DNA of 64,000 nucleotides from Companilactobacillus formosensis (GTDB lineage Bacteria > Bacillota > Bacilli > Lactobacillales > Lactobacillaceae): the NCBI RefSeq assembly GCF_005405305.1, contig NZ_BJDU01000007.1, positions 1 to 64,000 of the forward strand, in the 5' to 3' direction. Shown one piece after another: positions 17,572 to 27,093 of the stretch; within the stretch, counting starts at the first letter, position 1; each line of letters opens with the position of its first letter. The translations under genes were made by a program, and so were the position numbers. The notes below the pieces were generated by a model. That model was not told the DNA's origin, made no database searches, and worked only from the letters and a program-made list of their open reading frames with translations.

Positions 17572-18597
17572 CTAAATATTCAAATATTTACTTTCAACAT
17601 AATAACCATCTTTTAATTCGGCCCAAACACTGTAATTGTCGAGTTGAACTAGTTGCTTAACAAAAACGTTTTGACCGCCTTGATAGCGTTGATTATCCAT
17701 GTCGCCATAAGGAGTTTTCCAAGCTGTGATGTATTGATCGCGGTAATACATTACTTTAACAGATTTGTTGATAGGCATACTGTCGATAACTGAATAAGTA
17801 TAACTGATATTTTCAGCTGATTGAGCAAGTGGGCTATTCAACATTTCTTGGCGGGGTGATGTTTGTTTGATGATTTTAGTAGCAATGCTTTCCGTGCTAG
17901 GGACCCAAGTATTGCCACCTAAGTTGTACCAAATCGTTCCGTTATAAGTTTCTTGCACAGCACGGTAGACTTTCCAAGAAGTTCCATATGGCAAAGTCTT
18001 TTCTAAAGGTACTTTGTTGAGTGGCTGATCGAAGACTTTGACATTGTTAGAGGTTTCCACAAATAAGTCTTTATTAGTTCGATACTCTTTAATAGGAAGA
18101 ACATTGTAAATGTATTCTTGTTCTTGAACTTTGGACGTGAATTGACCATTGGCTTTTTTAGGTGAGTGGACCAAGAAATGGTTCGCTTCTTCCAAAGGTT
18201 GCGTATCGAATTCTCGATTAAGGTCACCAACTAAATACTGTGGGTCAGCAATTAGTTTACCTTCAGTATTACGATGATAAACAATGACTGGAGCAGAAAG
18301 TTGGTTAGCATAAACTAAATAGATTCCGTCAGAGTTGGGGATGAAGGTTTGTTGGAAGTTGGTTACTGAAGACAAAACATATCCAGGAATTTCTTGCCAA
18401 GGAATGTCTAATTTGTCTAAATAGTGACCTTTGATTGTGACCGGTTTGGCAATGTCTTTACCTAAAGAATTGACATAGTGGACCTTGATCTCAACATCAT
18501 CGCGGGTTATTTTTTTTACTTTTGGTGATAGTACGTCATTTTCCATAGTCTTTTCCCCGTTATGGGAAAAGTGGTGTTGGCGAGTTTTCTTTCCCAT
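17572..18597 (-). CDS. MucBP-like/SH3-like repeat protein without signal peptide
   Basis: 341 aa, function unknown. Seen: two MucBP-type beta repeats (about 36-95, VKVHYVNSLGKDIAKPV-like, and 104-165, VIVYHRNTEGKLIADP-like), then two SH3/SLAP-like modules (about 185-240, SWKVYRAVQETYNGTIWYNL, and 285-341, ending WAELKDGYYVESKYLNI). Such modules normally act outside the cell, but the N-terminus MGKKTRQHHFSHNGEK is basic and polar with no hydrophobic core. The start is supported by AGAAGGGA 8 nt upstream; a second Met at residue 18 also has a GGGGAAAAG motif and gives no signal peptide either. No LPXTG motif. Either it leaves the cell another way or it works inside. Confidence 0.7.
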   Translation of the reverse strand: MGKKTRQHHFSHNGEKTMENDVLSPKVKKITRDDVEIKVHYVNSLGKDIAKPVTIKGHYLDKLDIPWQEIPGYVLSSVTNFQQTFIPNSDGIYLVYANQLSAPVIVYHRNTEGKLIADPQYLVGDLNREFDTQPLEEANHFLVHSPKKANGQFTSKVQEQEYIYNVLPIKEYRTNKDLFVETSNNVKVFDQPLNKVPLEKTLPYGTSWKVYRAVQETYNGTIWYNLGGNTWVPSTESIATKIIKQTSPRQEMLNSPLAQSAENISYTYSVIDSMPINKSVKVMYYRDQYITAWKTPYGDMDNQRYQGGQNVFVKQLVQLDNYSVWAELKDGYYVESKYLNI

Positions 18598-18886
18598 AAT
18601 AATTCCCTTCTAACATTAAATTATTGTCATTCTAACATGAATAAATCAGTAGAATTCCTTTTATGTAGGTATCTTAAGGATATTTAAAGGAAAAATAATA
18701 AACTGTAAAGAATTTTTTAACATTTTATTTTAGTCGAAAGTTTTGGAACGCGCATTTTTTAGAAGTCAATCAAATAATCTTAAAAAATATATCACTTTTA
18801 TAAAATTAATATTGTGTAATGTGAATTAATATACTAATTGTATCATGATATAATTTCTTGGCTAATATGAAGAAAGGGGTTTCATC

Positions 18887-20854
18887 ATGAAAAAATTAAA
18901 CGTTAAATGGGCATTGTTAATTGCCATGTTAACATTTATGGCTGCTTGTTTGTTTTCAGACAAGATTCAACGTGAAGTATCGGCCAATGAAGAGATTCCC
19001 GTAGAAGATATCACACCTTATAAAACACCAACTGGAGATGTTCGAAAATTTTTAGGTATTTGGATGACGTCTGGTTATAATCTCCAACCGCAATCTAATA
19101 ACTATACTGTAGTTGATAGTTCGACAACTCTGAGAACCGATCAAGGTCGTTCATGGTTATCGGCATTGACATCTGGGCTAGCACCAGCACATTATCAATG
19201 GTACGAGACTACTGATGGAAAAAAGTGGACAGAAGTTTCTAAAAAGAACGGTGGAACTAAGAAGAATTTAACCGTTACTCCTAAAGAGATTGGGACTAAA
19301 TATTATCAACAAGAAGTGAAATGGTATTATATTTTTTCACCACTCTCACCAACAGTTTATTCAAAAGTTGCGGCTGTTCATGCCTTAGATAAACACGTTT
19401 CCGCAACTGATATTGATGTCTCGGTGGATGATGATTATATTTATAACTACAGTTCTGAGATCACTACAACATCGACTTATGCTCATGCCACAGTTACACC
19501 GGCTAATTTTACTGGTGATATCAAGTGGAGTATTGATAATACTGATTTAGCAACAATTGATGAAGAATCTGGATTGATCACAGCTAACACGAGAACAAAA
19601 TCAGGAATCGTTACGGTAACAGCAACTGCTATCAATAATGATGGTACTACAGTCTCTAATAATACTACAGTGACTGTTGGTGGTGGCTTGGAAGATCAAA
19701 CAGTCAAAGCTGGTGAAACTGCTAAATTTGAATTGATGGGTAATATTGGTGAATTTGATGAACAAGAAGATATGAATTATTCGATTCGTTGGTTTAAAGA
19801 AGATCCAATTACGCATGAACAATCTGAAATAGAAGTAGGGAAAAATTCAATTTCTCATACGACACCTGAAACGACATTGAATGATGATGGAACACTGTTC
19901 TTTGCTTATATCACGGTTAAAGCCAATGGTAAAAATTATGAATATACGACGAATGAAGCAACCTTGCACGTTTTACCCGATGGGGGTCCTGATATTACTT
20001 TAGATGATACTTTGGAAAATAAGACTTTTGATAATAGTAGTGATAATTCTACTAACCTTTATGATGTTAATAGTGATGATAATGTAGTTTTTAAAACCAC
20101 TGTTACCAACAATAGCAGTGGCGGACAATTAAAGGACGCAACTTATCATTTGCCATTACGTGCTGGAACAACAATCAATAAAGTTACTTTGGATAATCAA
20201 GAATTAAGTGATTCAGATTATGAAGTTAAAAAAGATTCTGATACCAATGAATTGACTTTAGTTGTGAAAAATATCAATTTGGGCATCCAAAAGTCAGCTG
20301 ATTTAGTAGTTGATACTACGGTAGGGACAGTCAATAAACGTGAGAATTATCGTTCAATTGGTTATTTGACGGGAACAGATGATTCTGGTAGTAACGTTCA
20401 AAAGATTGGTGCACCACGATCTTTGAATTTAACGACTAATAAACTGGAATATACGATCAAAGATATTGACTATGGTTCAATCAAACCAATTGGCAACGAT
20501 CAAGTAATTTTCCGTCAAAATAATGAAAGTAACTGGCCCGACAATATCATGGATGTCGATGATATGAGAAGAGATAAAACACCAATCACTTTGTCAGTTT
20601 CTCAGGATAGTGATTTTGTCAGTGAGGATAAAAAGAGTACCTTGTCAGGACATCTCAAATTTTTCGATGATGATTATGAACAAGACTTGTTAACTGGTTC
20701 CGCCATTGTTTCACAAACAAAAGCCGGGCAAGAAATGAGTTCTCTTTCTTGGCAAGCTGATAGAGGGATACTCTTAGAGTTAGACAACCAACAATTAAAT
20801 GCCTCAGGAAATTATGAAACAAAATTAAACTGGGTCTTTACCGATAGTATTTAA
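18887..20854 (+). CDS. Secreted Ig-like protein with WxL-like C-terminus
   Basis: 655 aa, exported. Seen: a signal peptide (KKLNVKWALLIAMLTFMAAC), an N-terminal region with GIWMTSGYNLQP, a Big_2-like Ig domain (about 180-268), a second Ig-like domain beginning GGGLEDQTVKAGETAKFEL, a region of extracellular beta repeats, and a C-terminal domain (about 520-655). That domain has LSWQADRGILLELDN and ends LNWVFTDSI. This resembles the WxL cell-wall-binding domain, but the W-x-L triplet is W-V-F. The whole protein is paralogous to the one at 52272-54200, and its C-terminus to the one at 47945-50536. No DUF916 gene, the usual WxL operon partner, lies beside it. Preceded by AAAGGGG; probably monocistronic. 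Confidence 0.75.
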   Translation: MKKLNVKWALLIAMLTFMAACLFSDKIQREVSANEEIPVEDITPYKTPTGDVRKFLGIWMTSGYNLQPQSNNYTVVDSSTTLRTDQGRSWLSALTSGLAPAHYQWYETTDGKKWTEVSKKNGGTKKNLTVTPKEIGTKYYQQEVKWYYIFSPLSPTVYSKVAAVHALDKHVSATDIDVSVDDDYIYNYSSEITTTSTYAHATVTPANFTGDIKWSIDNTDLATIDEESGLITANTRTKSGIVTVTATAINNDGTTVSNNTTVTVGGGLEDQTVKAGETAKFELMGNIGEFDEQEDMNYSIRWFKEDPITHEQSEIEVGKNSISHTTPETTLNDDGTLFFAYITVKANGKNYEYTTNEATLHVLPDGGPDITLDDTLENKTFDNSSDNSTNLYDVNSDDNVVFKTTVTNNSSGGQLKDATYHLPLRAGTTINKVTLDNQELSDSDYEVKKDSDTNELTLVVKNINLGIQKSADLVVDTTVGTVNKRENYRSIGYLTGTDDSGSNVQKIGAPRSLNLTTNKLEYTIKDIDYGSIKPIGNDQVIFRQNNESNWPDNIMDVDDMRRDKTPITLSVSQDSDFVSEDKKSTLSGHLKFFDDDYEQDLLTGSAIVSQTKAGQEMSSLSWQADRGILLELDNQQLNASGNYETKLNWVFTDSI

Positions 20855-20891
20855 AAAAACGAAGTGGACAAATGTCTGCTTCGTTTTTTTG
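20853..20891 (+). terminator. Intrinsic terminator
   Basis: ACGAAG...CTTCGT stem, extended by TGGACA/TGTCTG, with A run before and seven T residues after, directly at the stop codon of the WxL-like gene. Confidence 0.9.
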
Positions 20892-20952
20892 GTAAAAATC
20901 ACTATATTCCAATATAATTAAGGTAATGTAAAAATAAAAGTGGGTGATATTA

Positions 20953-21507
20953 ATGAAGAAGTATTTTTGGGGAATTGTTTTATTGTTGATGACAGGAGTA
21001 ATCGTTGGTTGTTCTAACGGATCTAATAGTTCTGATAATAACTCAGCAACTACTAGCGAATTAAAAGATGAGACTAAAGTCAGCGTCAATGAAGCCATCA
21101 AGTTGTATCAAAAGAATTTTCCAAAAGCCGATATTATTTCAATTGAACTGGAAAAACATTTGGGGAAACCAGTTTACACAATTGAAGGAGCCGATAAAAC
21201 GACTGAATATCAGCTCAACATTAATGCCATCAACAAAAAAGTTAAACAAAAATCGGAAGAACCTTTAGATGAGGAAGATCGTTCTGAAGCTAAAACCGAA
21301 AAATTGGATTTGAATAATTTAATTACCCTTAACAAAGCTGCTCAAATTGCTAAAAAAGCCGCTAAAGGTGGAAAAGCAACTGAGTTTAAATTAGAGCAAA
21401 AATTAGGTGTGACTTTTTGGGAAGTTAAAGTAGTTGATGGGCACACTGAGACGGAAGTTCAAATCGATGCTCAAAAGGGGAAAGTTCTCAAAACTGAAAA
21501 AGATTAA
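20953..21507 (+). CDS. Lipoprotein with PepSY-like domains
   Basis: 184 aa from the ATG at 20953; GGGTGA lies upstream, and the alternative GTG at 20944 overlaps that site. Seen: a lipoprotein signal peptide (KKYFWGIVLLLMTGVIVGC) with lipobox VIVGC followed by a Ser/Asn-rich linker, then two PepSY-like modules. These are about 45-100 (VNEAIKLYQKNF..., VYTIEG) and 120-184 (LNKAAQIAKKAAKGGK, FWEVKVVDG). PepSY domains are thought to restrain proteases (family knowledge). The target here is unknown. Stand-alone gene between two terminators. Confidence 0.85.
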   Translation: MKKYFWGIVLLLMTGVIVGCSNGSNSSDNNSATTSELKDETKVSVNEAIKLYQKNFPKADIISIELEKHLGKPVYTIEGADKTTEYQLNINAINKKVKQKSEEPLDEEDRSEAKTEKLDLNNLITLNKAAQIAKKAAKGGKATEFKLEQKLGVTFWEVKVVDGHTETEVQIDAQKGKVLKTEKD

Positions 21508-21515
21508 TTATAGAC

Positions 21516-21551
21516 AAAAAAACACGAAGCCATGTTTGGCCTCGTGTTTTT
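21516..21551. terminator. Bidirectional terminator
   Basis: An ACACGA...TCGTGT stem continued by GCCA/TGGC, with seven A residues on the left and five T residues on the right. It separates the PepSY lipoprotein gene from the convergent clpE. Confidence 0.88.
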
Positions 21552-21566
21552 ATTTAGCACCACTAA

Positions 21567-23765
21567 TTATTCTTCAGTATCAGGTGCACTATACTTAGAA
21601 ATCTTAATTTCATCTTTGTCGACATGTGCTTCTAGTTGCTTATCCTTTGGATGATCTAGGAAGTAGTCGGCAACTTTATCTTCAATTTGTTCTTCAATCA
21701 CACGACGGAGTGGACGAGCACCCATCTTAGGGTTGTAACCCAAATCAACTAATTTATCCTTAGCATCTTTAGTTACATGAATGCTTAGACCTTGATCAGC
21801 AATCATCTTGTTAGTATCATCGAGCATCAAGTCAACGATCTTCAAGAGATTGTTCTTAGTCAAGGAGTTGAATTCAACAATGCCATCGAATCTGTTTAAG
21901 AATTCTGGTTTGAAGTATTCAGACAAACGATTCATGATTGAATTTGTTGTTCCATTTGCTTCAGCACTGAAACCAACGTTAGCTTCTTGCATGCCTTGTC
22001 CAGCATTTGAAGTCATGATGATGATAGTATCTTTGAAACTGACAGTTCTACCTTGAGAATCTGTCAAACGACCATCATCGAGGATTTGCAAGAACATGTG
22101 CATAACGTCAGGATGAGCTTTTTCAATTTCATCTAGTAGCACTAGACTGTATGGATTACGACGAACTTTTTCAGTCAATTGACCAGCTTCTTCGTAACCA
22201 ACATACCCTGGAGGCGAACCGATCAACTTAGAAATTGAATGCTTTTCCATGTACTCAGACATATCGAAACGAATCATTGAATCCTCGGAACCGAATAGTT
22301 CACGAGCAAGTTGTTTAGCAAGTTCTGTCTTACCAACACCAGTAGGTCCAACGAATAGGAAGGAACCGATTGGACGACCAGACTTGTTAAAACCGACTCT
22401 GTTACGACGAATTGCACGTGCTACATCACCGACGGCCTTATCTTGACCAATCAAGTGTTTCTTCAAATCTGGTTCCAAGTTCTTTAATTGAGCTTGTTCG
22501 TTAGATTGCAATTCACCGACAGGGATATTAGTCTTTTCTTCAATAATTTTTTCAATTTCTTTATCGGTAACGATATTTTGACCAGCAGGTTCATCCTTGT
22601 TGCTATTCTTCATATCTTGGAATTTTGTAACTTGATCACGATAATAAGCAGCTTTTTCGTAATCTTCATTACGTAGGGCAGCTTGCTTTTGGACTTCAGC
22701 ATCGGAGATCTTGTTGTCTAAGTCAGCCATGTCGACGTGATTGATTTGTAGGTTCTTCTTTGAACCAGCTTCATCAATCAAATCAATAGCCTTATCAGGC
22801 AAGAATCTGTCTTGGATATAACGAGCTGATAATTCAGCTGCAGCTGTAATAGCTTCACTAGAATATTTAACGTGATGATAGTCTTCATATTTAGGTTGAA
22901 GACCCTTGAGAATTTGAATAGTTTCATCAACAGTTGGCTCATTGACTTGAACGGGTTGGAGACGACGTTCTAGAGCAGAGTCTTTTTCAATTGTCCGATA
23001 TTCATTTAAAGTAGTTGCACCGACTAGTTGAATGTCGCCACGAGCTAGGGCAGGTTTCAAAACGTTCCCAGCATCCATGCCACCTTCAGCATTACCAGCA
23101 CCAACGATTTCATGAATTTCATCAATGAAGAGGATGATATTCTGATTCTTTTGGAGTTCGTTGATAAGTTGTTGCATTCTTTGTTCAAATTGACCACGAA
23201 CGCCAGTACCTTGAACTAGAGAAACGACGTCTAGACGTACAACGTGTTTATTTTGTAGTTTTTCTGGTACATCGCCATCAACGATCTTTTGAGCAAGACC
23301 TTCAACAACAGCAGTTTTACCAACACCTGCTTCACCAATTAAAACAGGATTATTTTTTGTTCTTCTATTTAATATTTCAATTACTCGATTAATTTCCTTG
23401 TCACGACCAATGACTGGATCAATTTGTCCTTTTTTGGCAAGGTCAGTAAGATCGACGCCATATTGATCTAAGACTCCGTTACCTCTAGGTCTGCGACCAT
23501 TTCCATTGCCGCCACCAGTTTGAGTTTGGGGACCTTGTTGCTCGAAAGCATTAGGTTGTTGTGCGCCGTTTAAGGCGTTGAACAAGTCTTCAAAACTAGA
23601 AAATCCACCGTTTGGATTTTGTGCCATATTATTCATACCTTCGTTAGCTTGATTTCTTAATTTTTGATAACAGTTTTGGCAGAGATTGATTTCTGTCCTT
23701 TGACCATTAACACTTGTATAGAGATGAATTGTTGCTTCATTCTTGTGACAATTCTGACATAACAT
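21567..23765 (-). CDS. clpE: ATP-dependent Clp protease ATPase subunit ClpE
   Basis: Hsp100 unfoldase that feeds ClpP and disaggregates proteins after stress. 732 aa from the ATG at 23765; an in-frame GTG two codons earlier overlaps the ribosome site AAAGGTGG. Seen: the N-terminal ClpE zinc finger (CQNC...CQNC, residues 3-31), a Gly/Gln-rich linker, AAA+ domain 1 with GEAGVGKT and Walker B LFIDEIHE, a UVR-type motif ([13 protein letters not shown]), and AAA+ domain 2 with GPTGVGKT and [15 protein letters not shown] element upstream points to HrcA control. The zinc finger separates it from ClpC. Confidence 0.97.
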   Translation of the reverse strand: MLCQNCHKNEATIHLYTSVNGQRTEINLCQNCYQKLRNQANEGMNNMAQNPNGGFSSFEDLFNALNGAQQPNAFEQQGPQTQTGGGNGNGRRPRGNGVLDQYGVDLTDLAKKGQIDPVIGRDKEINRVIEILNRRTKNNPVLIGEAGVGKTAVVEGLAQKIVDGDVPEKLQNKHVVRLDVVSLVQGTGVRGQFEQRMQQLINELQKNQNIILFIDEIHEIVGAGNAEGGMDAGNVLKPALARGDIQLVGATTLNEYRTIEKDSALERRLQPVQVNEPTVDETIQILKGLQPKYEDYHHVKYSSEAITAAAELSARYIQDRFLPDKAIDLIDEAGSKKNLQINHVDMADLDNKISDAEVQKQAALRNEDYEKAAYYRDQVTKFQDMKNSNKDEPAGQNIVTDKEIEKIIEEKTNIPVGELQSNEQAQLKNLEPDLKKHLIGQDKAVGDVARAIRRNRVGFNKSGRPIGSFLFVGPTGVGKTELAKQLARELFGSEDSMIRFDMSEYMEKHSISKLIGSPPGYVGYEEAGQLTEKVRRNPYSLVLLDEIEKAHPDVMHMFLQILDDGRLTDSQGRTVSFKDTIIIMTSNAGQGMQEANVGFSAEANGTTNSIMNRLSEYFKPEFLNRFDGIVEFNSLTKNNLLKIVDLMLDDTNKMIADQGLSIHVTKDAKDKLVDLGYNPKMGARPLRRVIEEQIEDKVADYFLDHPKDKQLEAHVDKDEIKISKYSAPDTEE

Positions 23766-23812
23766 ACGCACCCCACCTTTCCTCTATCACAGGATACAAC
23801 GGTAGTATATAA

Positions 23813-23839
23813 TTAGCACTCGACGAATGCAAGTGCTAA
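23813..23839 (-). promoter_or_regulatory. CIRCE element (HrcA operator) before clpE
   Basis: TTAGCACTC, 9 bp, AAGTGCTAA: 17 of 18 positions match the CIRCE consensus TTAGCACTC-N9-GAGTGCTAA, with one G-to-A change. It lies about 50 bp upstream of the clpE start and downstream of TATAAT/TATTAA-type -10 sequences on the minus strand, the usual repressor position. Confidence 0.9.
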
Positions 23840-23899
23840 GTCTTGAGATTGGAAAATTTTATTATATTAATAGTAGATAAAAATATTTTTTCAAATTTC

Positions 23900-23916
23900 T
23901 TTGAAAAAGTTTGATA
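23900..23916 (-). promoter_or_regulatory. Weak CtsR-like heptad repeat
   Basis: On the minus strand TATCAAA-N3-TTTCAAA keeps the TCAAA halves and 3-bp spacing of the CtsR box (RGTCAAANNNRGTCAAA) but has lost the RG positions. It lies upstream of the CIRCE element, in the clpE/ptsH intergenic region. Suggestive only; the sequence is very AT-rich. Confidence 0.25.
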
Positions 23917-23917
23917 A

Positions 23918-23956
23918 TATAAACGCTTTCAGGGAGTAGCGTTGTAAGCGTTAAAC
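23918..23956 (-). promoter_or_regulatory. cre-like sites before ptsHI
   Basis: On the minus strand TGAAAGCGTTTATA (23918-23931) matches the CcpA consensus at 13 of 14 positions. On the plus strand TGTAAGCGTTAAAC (23943-23956) matches 12 of 14. Both lie just downstream of a GATAAT -10-like box (23913-23918). Sugar-dependent control of ptsHI by CcpA is inferred. Confidence 0.45.
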
Positions 23957-24091
23957 GTCTTATCGCAGTTGGCTTATATTCACTTTTTTTGAGCATGCCC
24001 CTTGTGAAAAATGAAAGATAATGGTAAATTAATTAGTGAATATTTGTAGTATTACTACAGAATTTTATAACTATATGGTGAGGTATTTATT

Positions 24092-24358
24092 ATGGAAAAG
24101 AAAGAATTTCACATTATTGCAGAAACAGGAATCCACGCACGTCCAGCTACTATGTTGGTACAAGCAGCTAGCAAGTTTAGCTCAGACATTAACATCGAAT
24201 TCTCAGGTAAATCAGTAAACTTGAAGTCAATCATGGGTGTTATGTCACTAGGTGTTGGCCAAGGTGCTGACGTTACAATTACAGCCGATGGTGACGATGC
24301 TGCTGATGCAATCGTAGCTATTTCAGATACAATGACAAAGGAAGGTTTGGCAGAATAA
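24092..24358 (+). CDS. ptsH: Phosphocarrier protein HPr
   Basis: General PTS phosphocarrier, 88 aa, cytoplasmic. It takes phosphate from enzyme I on His15 and passes it to sugar-specific EIIA domains; HPr kinase modifies Ser46 so that HPr-Ser-P becomes a CcpA co-repressor. Both residues are present: GIHARPAT (His15) and [12 protein letters not shown] (Ser46). GGTGAGG ribosome site. Its stop codon overlaps the ptsI ATG by one base. It is the first gene of the ptsHI operon, divergent from clpE. Confidence 0.98.
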   Translation: MEKKEFHIIAETGIHARPATMLVQAASKFSSDINIEFSGKSVNLKSIMGVMSLGVGQGADVTITADGDDAADAIVAISDTMTKEGLAE

Positions 24359-26082
24359 TGGTTAAAACTATTAAAGGGATTGCAGCTAGTGATGGTATCG
24401 CAACTGCAGAAGCATACCTTTTAGTTCAACCAGATTTGTCTTTCACTAAGAAAAGTATTTCAGATGCTGATGCAGAAATCAGTCGTCTCAAGGATGCTAT
24501 TTCAACATCAGATGATGAACTAACAAAAATCAGAGATACTGCTAAGGAATCTCTAGGTGAAGAAGAAGCTCAAGTCTTTGATGCACATAAGATGATTTTG
24601 GCTGATCCAGAATTTACGGGTGCCGTTGAACAAGAAGTAAAAGATAAGAATGTAAATGCTGAACAAGCATTACACGACGTATCAGAAAACTTCATTTCTA
24701 TTTTTGAAGGAATGACAGACAACCCATACATGCAAGAAAGAGCAGCCGATGTACGCGATGTCACAAAGCGTGTTATGGCTCATCTACTAGGTGTAGCATT
24801 ACCAAATCCAGCATTGATCGACCACGAAGTCGTTATCGTTGCTCATGATTTGACACCAAGTGATACTGCTCAATTAAACAAAAAGTATGTTAAAGGTTTC
24901 GTTACTGATATTGGTGGTCGTACAGCCCACTCAGCTATTATGGCTCGTTCTTTGGAACTACCTGCTGTTGTTGGTACAGATACAATCACTAAAGACGTTA
25001 AAGAAGGCGATACAGTCATCGTTGATGGTTTAGACGGTGCTGCAATTGTTGAACCAACTGATGACGATATCAAACATTACGCTGAATTAGCCAAGAAGTT
25101 TGCCGAAGAAAAAGCAGAATGGGAAAAATTAAAGGACGAACCTTCAGTTACAGCTGATGGCAAGCACTTTGATATTGCTGCTAATATCGGTACTCCTGAT
25201 GATTTACAAGGTGTTATTGATAATGGTGCTGAAGGTGTCGGTTTGTATCGTACAGAGTTCTTGTACATGCAATCAGATAAACTTCCAACTGAAGATGATC
25301 AATTTGAGGCCTATAAGAAGGTTCTTGAAGGAATGAAAGGTAAGCCAGTCGTTGTCCGTACAATGGATATCGGTGGTGACAAGCATTTGCCATACCTACC
25401 ACTTCCTGAAGAAATGAACCCATTCCTAGGTTACCGTGCTATCCGTATCAGTTTGGATAGACAAGAAATCTTCAGAACACAACTAAGAGCTTTGCTACGC
25501 GCATCTGCTTTTGGTAATTTACGTATCATGTTCCCTATGATTGGTACATTGCAAGAATTTAGAGATGCTAAGAAGGTCTTTGAAGAAGAAAAGGCTAAAT
25601 TAGTTAAAGACGGCGTTAAAGTTTCCGATGACATTCAATTAGGAATGATGATGGAAGTTCCTGCAGCTGCTGTTCTTGCTGACCAATTTGCTAAAGAAGT
25701 TGACTTCTTCAGTATTGGAACAAACGATTTGATTCAATATACTATGGCTGCTGATCGTGGTAATGAACATGTTTCATACCTATACCAACCATATAACCCT
25801 TCAATCTTGAGATTGATCAAGCATGTTATTGAATCAGCTCATAAAGAAGGTAAGTGGGCTGGTATGTGTGGTGAAGCCGCTGGTGATAACACTATGCTTC
25901 CACTACTATTGAGCATGGGTCTTGATGAATACTCAATGAGTGCAACATCAGTACTTCGTGTAAGAAGTTTGATGAAGAAGTTGAGCACAAAGGACTTAGC
26001 TACATTAGCTGACCGTGCTGTTAACGAATCAATCACTAATGAAGATAACAAGAAACTTGTTGAAGAATATCTAAACAAGTAA
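24358..26082 (+). CDS. ptsI: PTS enzyme I (PEP-protein phosphotransferase)
   Basis: Transfers phosphate from PEP to HPr His15. 574 aa, the expected size. Seen: the HPr-binding N-terminal helical domain, the phospho-His loop [21 protein letters not shown] (His near 191), and the PEP-binding TIM-barrel with [38 protein letters not shown] and GMCGEAAGD, which holds the catalytic Cys. Codon use is strongly biased, as for a highly expressed gene. A terminator follows directly. Confidence 0.98.
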   Translation: MVKTIKGIAASDGIATAEAYLLVQPDLSFTKKSISDADAEISRLKDAISTSDDELTKIRDTAKESLGEEEAQVFDAHKMILADPEFTGAVEQEVKDKNVNAEQALHDVSENFISIFEGMTDNPYMQERAADVRDVTKRVMAHLLGVALPNPALIDHEVVIVAHDLTPSDTAQLNKKYVKGFVTDIGGRTAHSAIMARSLELPAVVGTDTITKDVKEGDTVIVDGLDGAAIVEPTDDDIKHYAELAKKFAEEKAEWEKLKDEPSVTADGKHFDIAANIGTPDDLQGVIDNGAEGVGLYRTEFLYMQSDKLPTEDDQFEAYKKVLEGMKGKPVVVRTMDIGGDKHLPYLPLPEEMNPFLGYRAIRISLDRQEIFRTQLRALLRASAFGNLRIMFPMIGTLQEFRDAKKVFEEEKAKLVKDGVKVSDDIQLGMMMEVPAAAVLADQFAKEVDFFSIGTNDLIQYTMAADRGNEHVSYLYQPYNPSILRLIKHVIESAHKEGKWAGMCGEAAGDNTMLPLLLSMGLDEYSMSATSVLRVRSLMKKLSTKDLATLADRAVNESITNEDNKKLVEEYLNK

Positions 26083-26090
26083 TTTGTATT

Positions 26091-26126
26091 AAAAAAGAGT
26101 TCGCATTTTTGCGAGCTCTTTTTTTT
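26091..26126. terminator. Terminator after ptsI
   Basis: A hairpin (GAGTTCGC against GCGAGCTC, loop of A and T) has an A run before and eight T residues after. The T run ends at the stop codon of the convergent TetR gene. Confidence 0.88.
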
Positions 26127-26127
26127 G

Positions 26128-26700
26128 TTAAAATTTTCCATTTAATAGAGAAATTAAATATTTATCGGCTATTTTGGTTTCGATGTCGGGTTCATCAAAC
26201 AAACACCACTCTAACATGCCAATCAACAAATCGCTGAAAAAACGTGACAGCATTTTGGCAGGAACTTGGTTGGAATGATTATCAGCACAGTATTGATAGA
26301 CGACTTTGTTGACTTCGTGTTTTAGATATCCTGACATGTTGTGCCAGAGATGTGAATTGACACCGTTATTTTTTTTGATGCTGTTTAACAATGATTCGTT
26401 ACTGTGGAAAAATCCTAGCAACAAATTAAAAGCATCCACCAAAGTGTTATTTTCAGAAGTAATGGATAATCGTTCGAAAACGTCTTTTGCGATATAGGAC
26501 CAGAGGTACTGTAATAAATCCAATTTATCATCAAAGTAATTATAAAAAGTGGCACGAGGATATTCGCTACGTTGGCAAATGTCATTCACAGTGATCTTGT
26601 CGAATTCTTTTTCACTTAGTTCTTCAAACATTGCAATACGAAAGGCTTTTAAAGTTCTTCTAGCGCCTAAAGTAAGTTGCTTGGTCATATCTATCTTCAT
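26128..26700 (-). CDS. TetR/AcrR-family regulator, likely of the MMPL exporter
   Basis: 190 aa. Seen: an N-terminal TetR helix-turn-helix (about 28-60: ITVNDICQRSEYPRATFYNYFDDK) and a variable all-alpha ligand-binding domain. GGGAGAAA precedes the ATG. It is divergent from the MMPL-family exporter gene, the common arrangement for a drug- or lipid-responsive repressor and its exporter. An inverted repeat overlapping its likely promoter (26781-26809) may be the operator. Confidence 0.88.
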   Translation of the reverse strand: MKIDMTKQLTLGARRTLKAFRIAMFEELSEKEFDKITVNDICQRSEYPRATFYNYFDDKLDLLQYLWSYIAKDVFERLSITSENNTLVDAFNLLLGFFHSNESLLNSIKKNNGVNSHLWHNMSGYLKHEVNKVVYQYCADNHSNQVPAKMLSRFFSDLLIGMLEWCLFDEPDIETKIADKYLISLLNGKF

Positions 26701-26780
26701 ATATTATTTCTCCCAGTTAAAAATCTTAATTTAAGCCTAACATAAGAAATTCCTGGATTCTATATTTACTAGTGTCTAAT

Positions 26781-26809
26781 ATTTTGCATTTTATAATAAA
26801 TGTCAAAAT
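26781..26809. promoter_or_regulatory. Imperfect inverted repeat, candidate TetR operator
   Basis: ATTTTGCATTT (26781-26791) faces AAATGTCAAAAT (26798-26809), an inverted repeat with one inserted base. The right arm contains TTGACA on the minus strand, a likely -35 for the regulator gene, so binding here would autoregulate. Otherwise the 393-bp gap 26701-27093 is AT-rich, and I see no gene I can support in it. Confidence 0.4.
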
Positions 26810-27093
26810 ATGAGCTAATATAAAATTATTGTCTCTTGTATAAATAAATCAACAATTTTATGATTGAAAATGAATTTTCAGAAATTGTATATTCGATATT
26901 CATAATCTTGATATGAACTGCATATTTCTAGTAATAAAAAGATTTATATGGCATGATACGCATGGGGAAATCTGAACATGGATGTGGTAATTATGTCGTC
27001 GATTTAAATGATTTTGATCAATTTATTACTGTAATGCTTGCATTATCATGATTAATAGATTCGAGAAAGGAAAAACTATATTTTACATGGGTT

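Noticed and set aside
26953..27051. 32-codon open frame (MIRMGKSEHGC...) before the MMPL gene
   Set aside because: No ribosome site and too short to judge. It is in the same frame as the exporter but ends at a TGA before it. It could be a gene remnant but I cannot support it.
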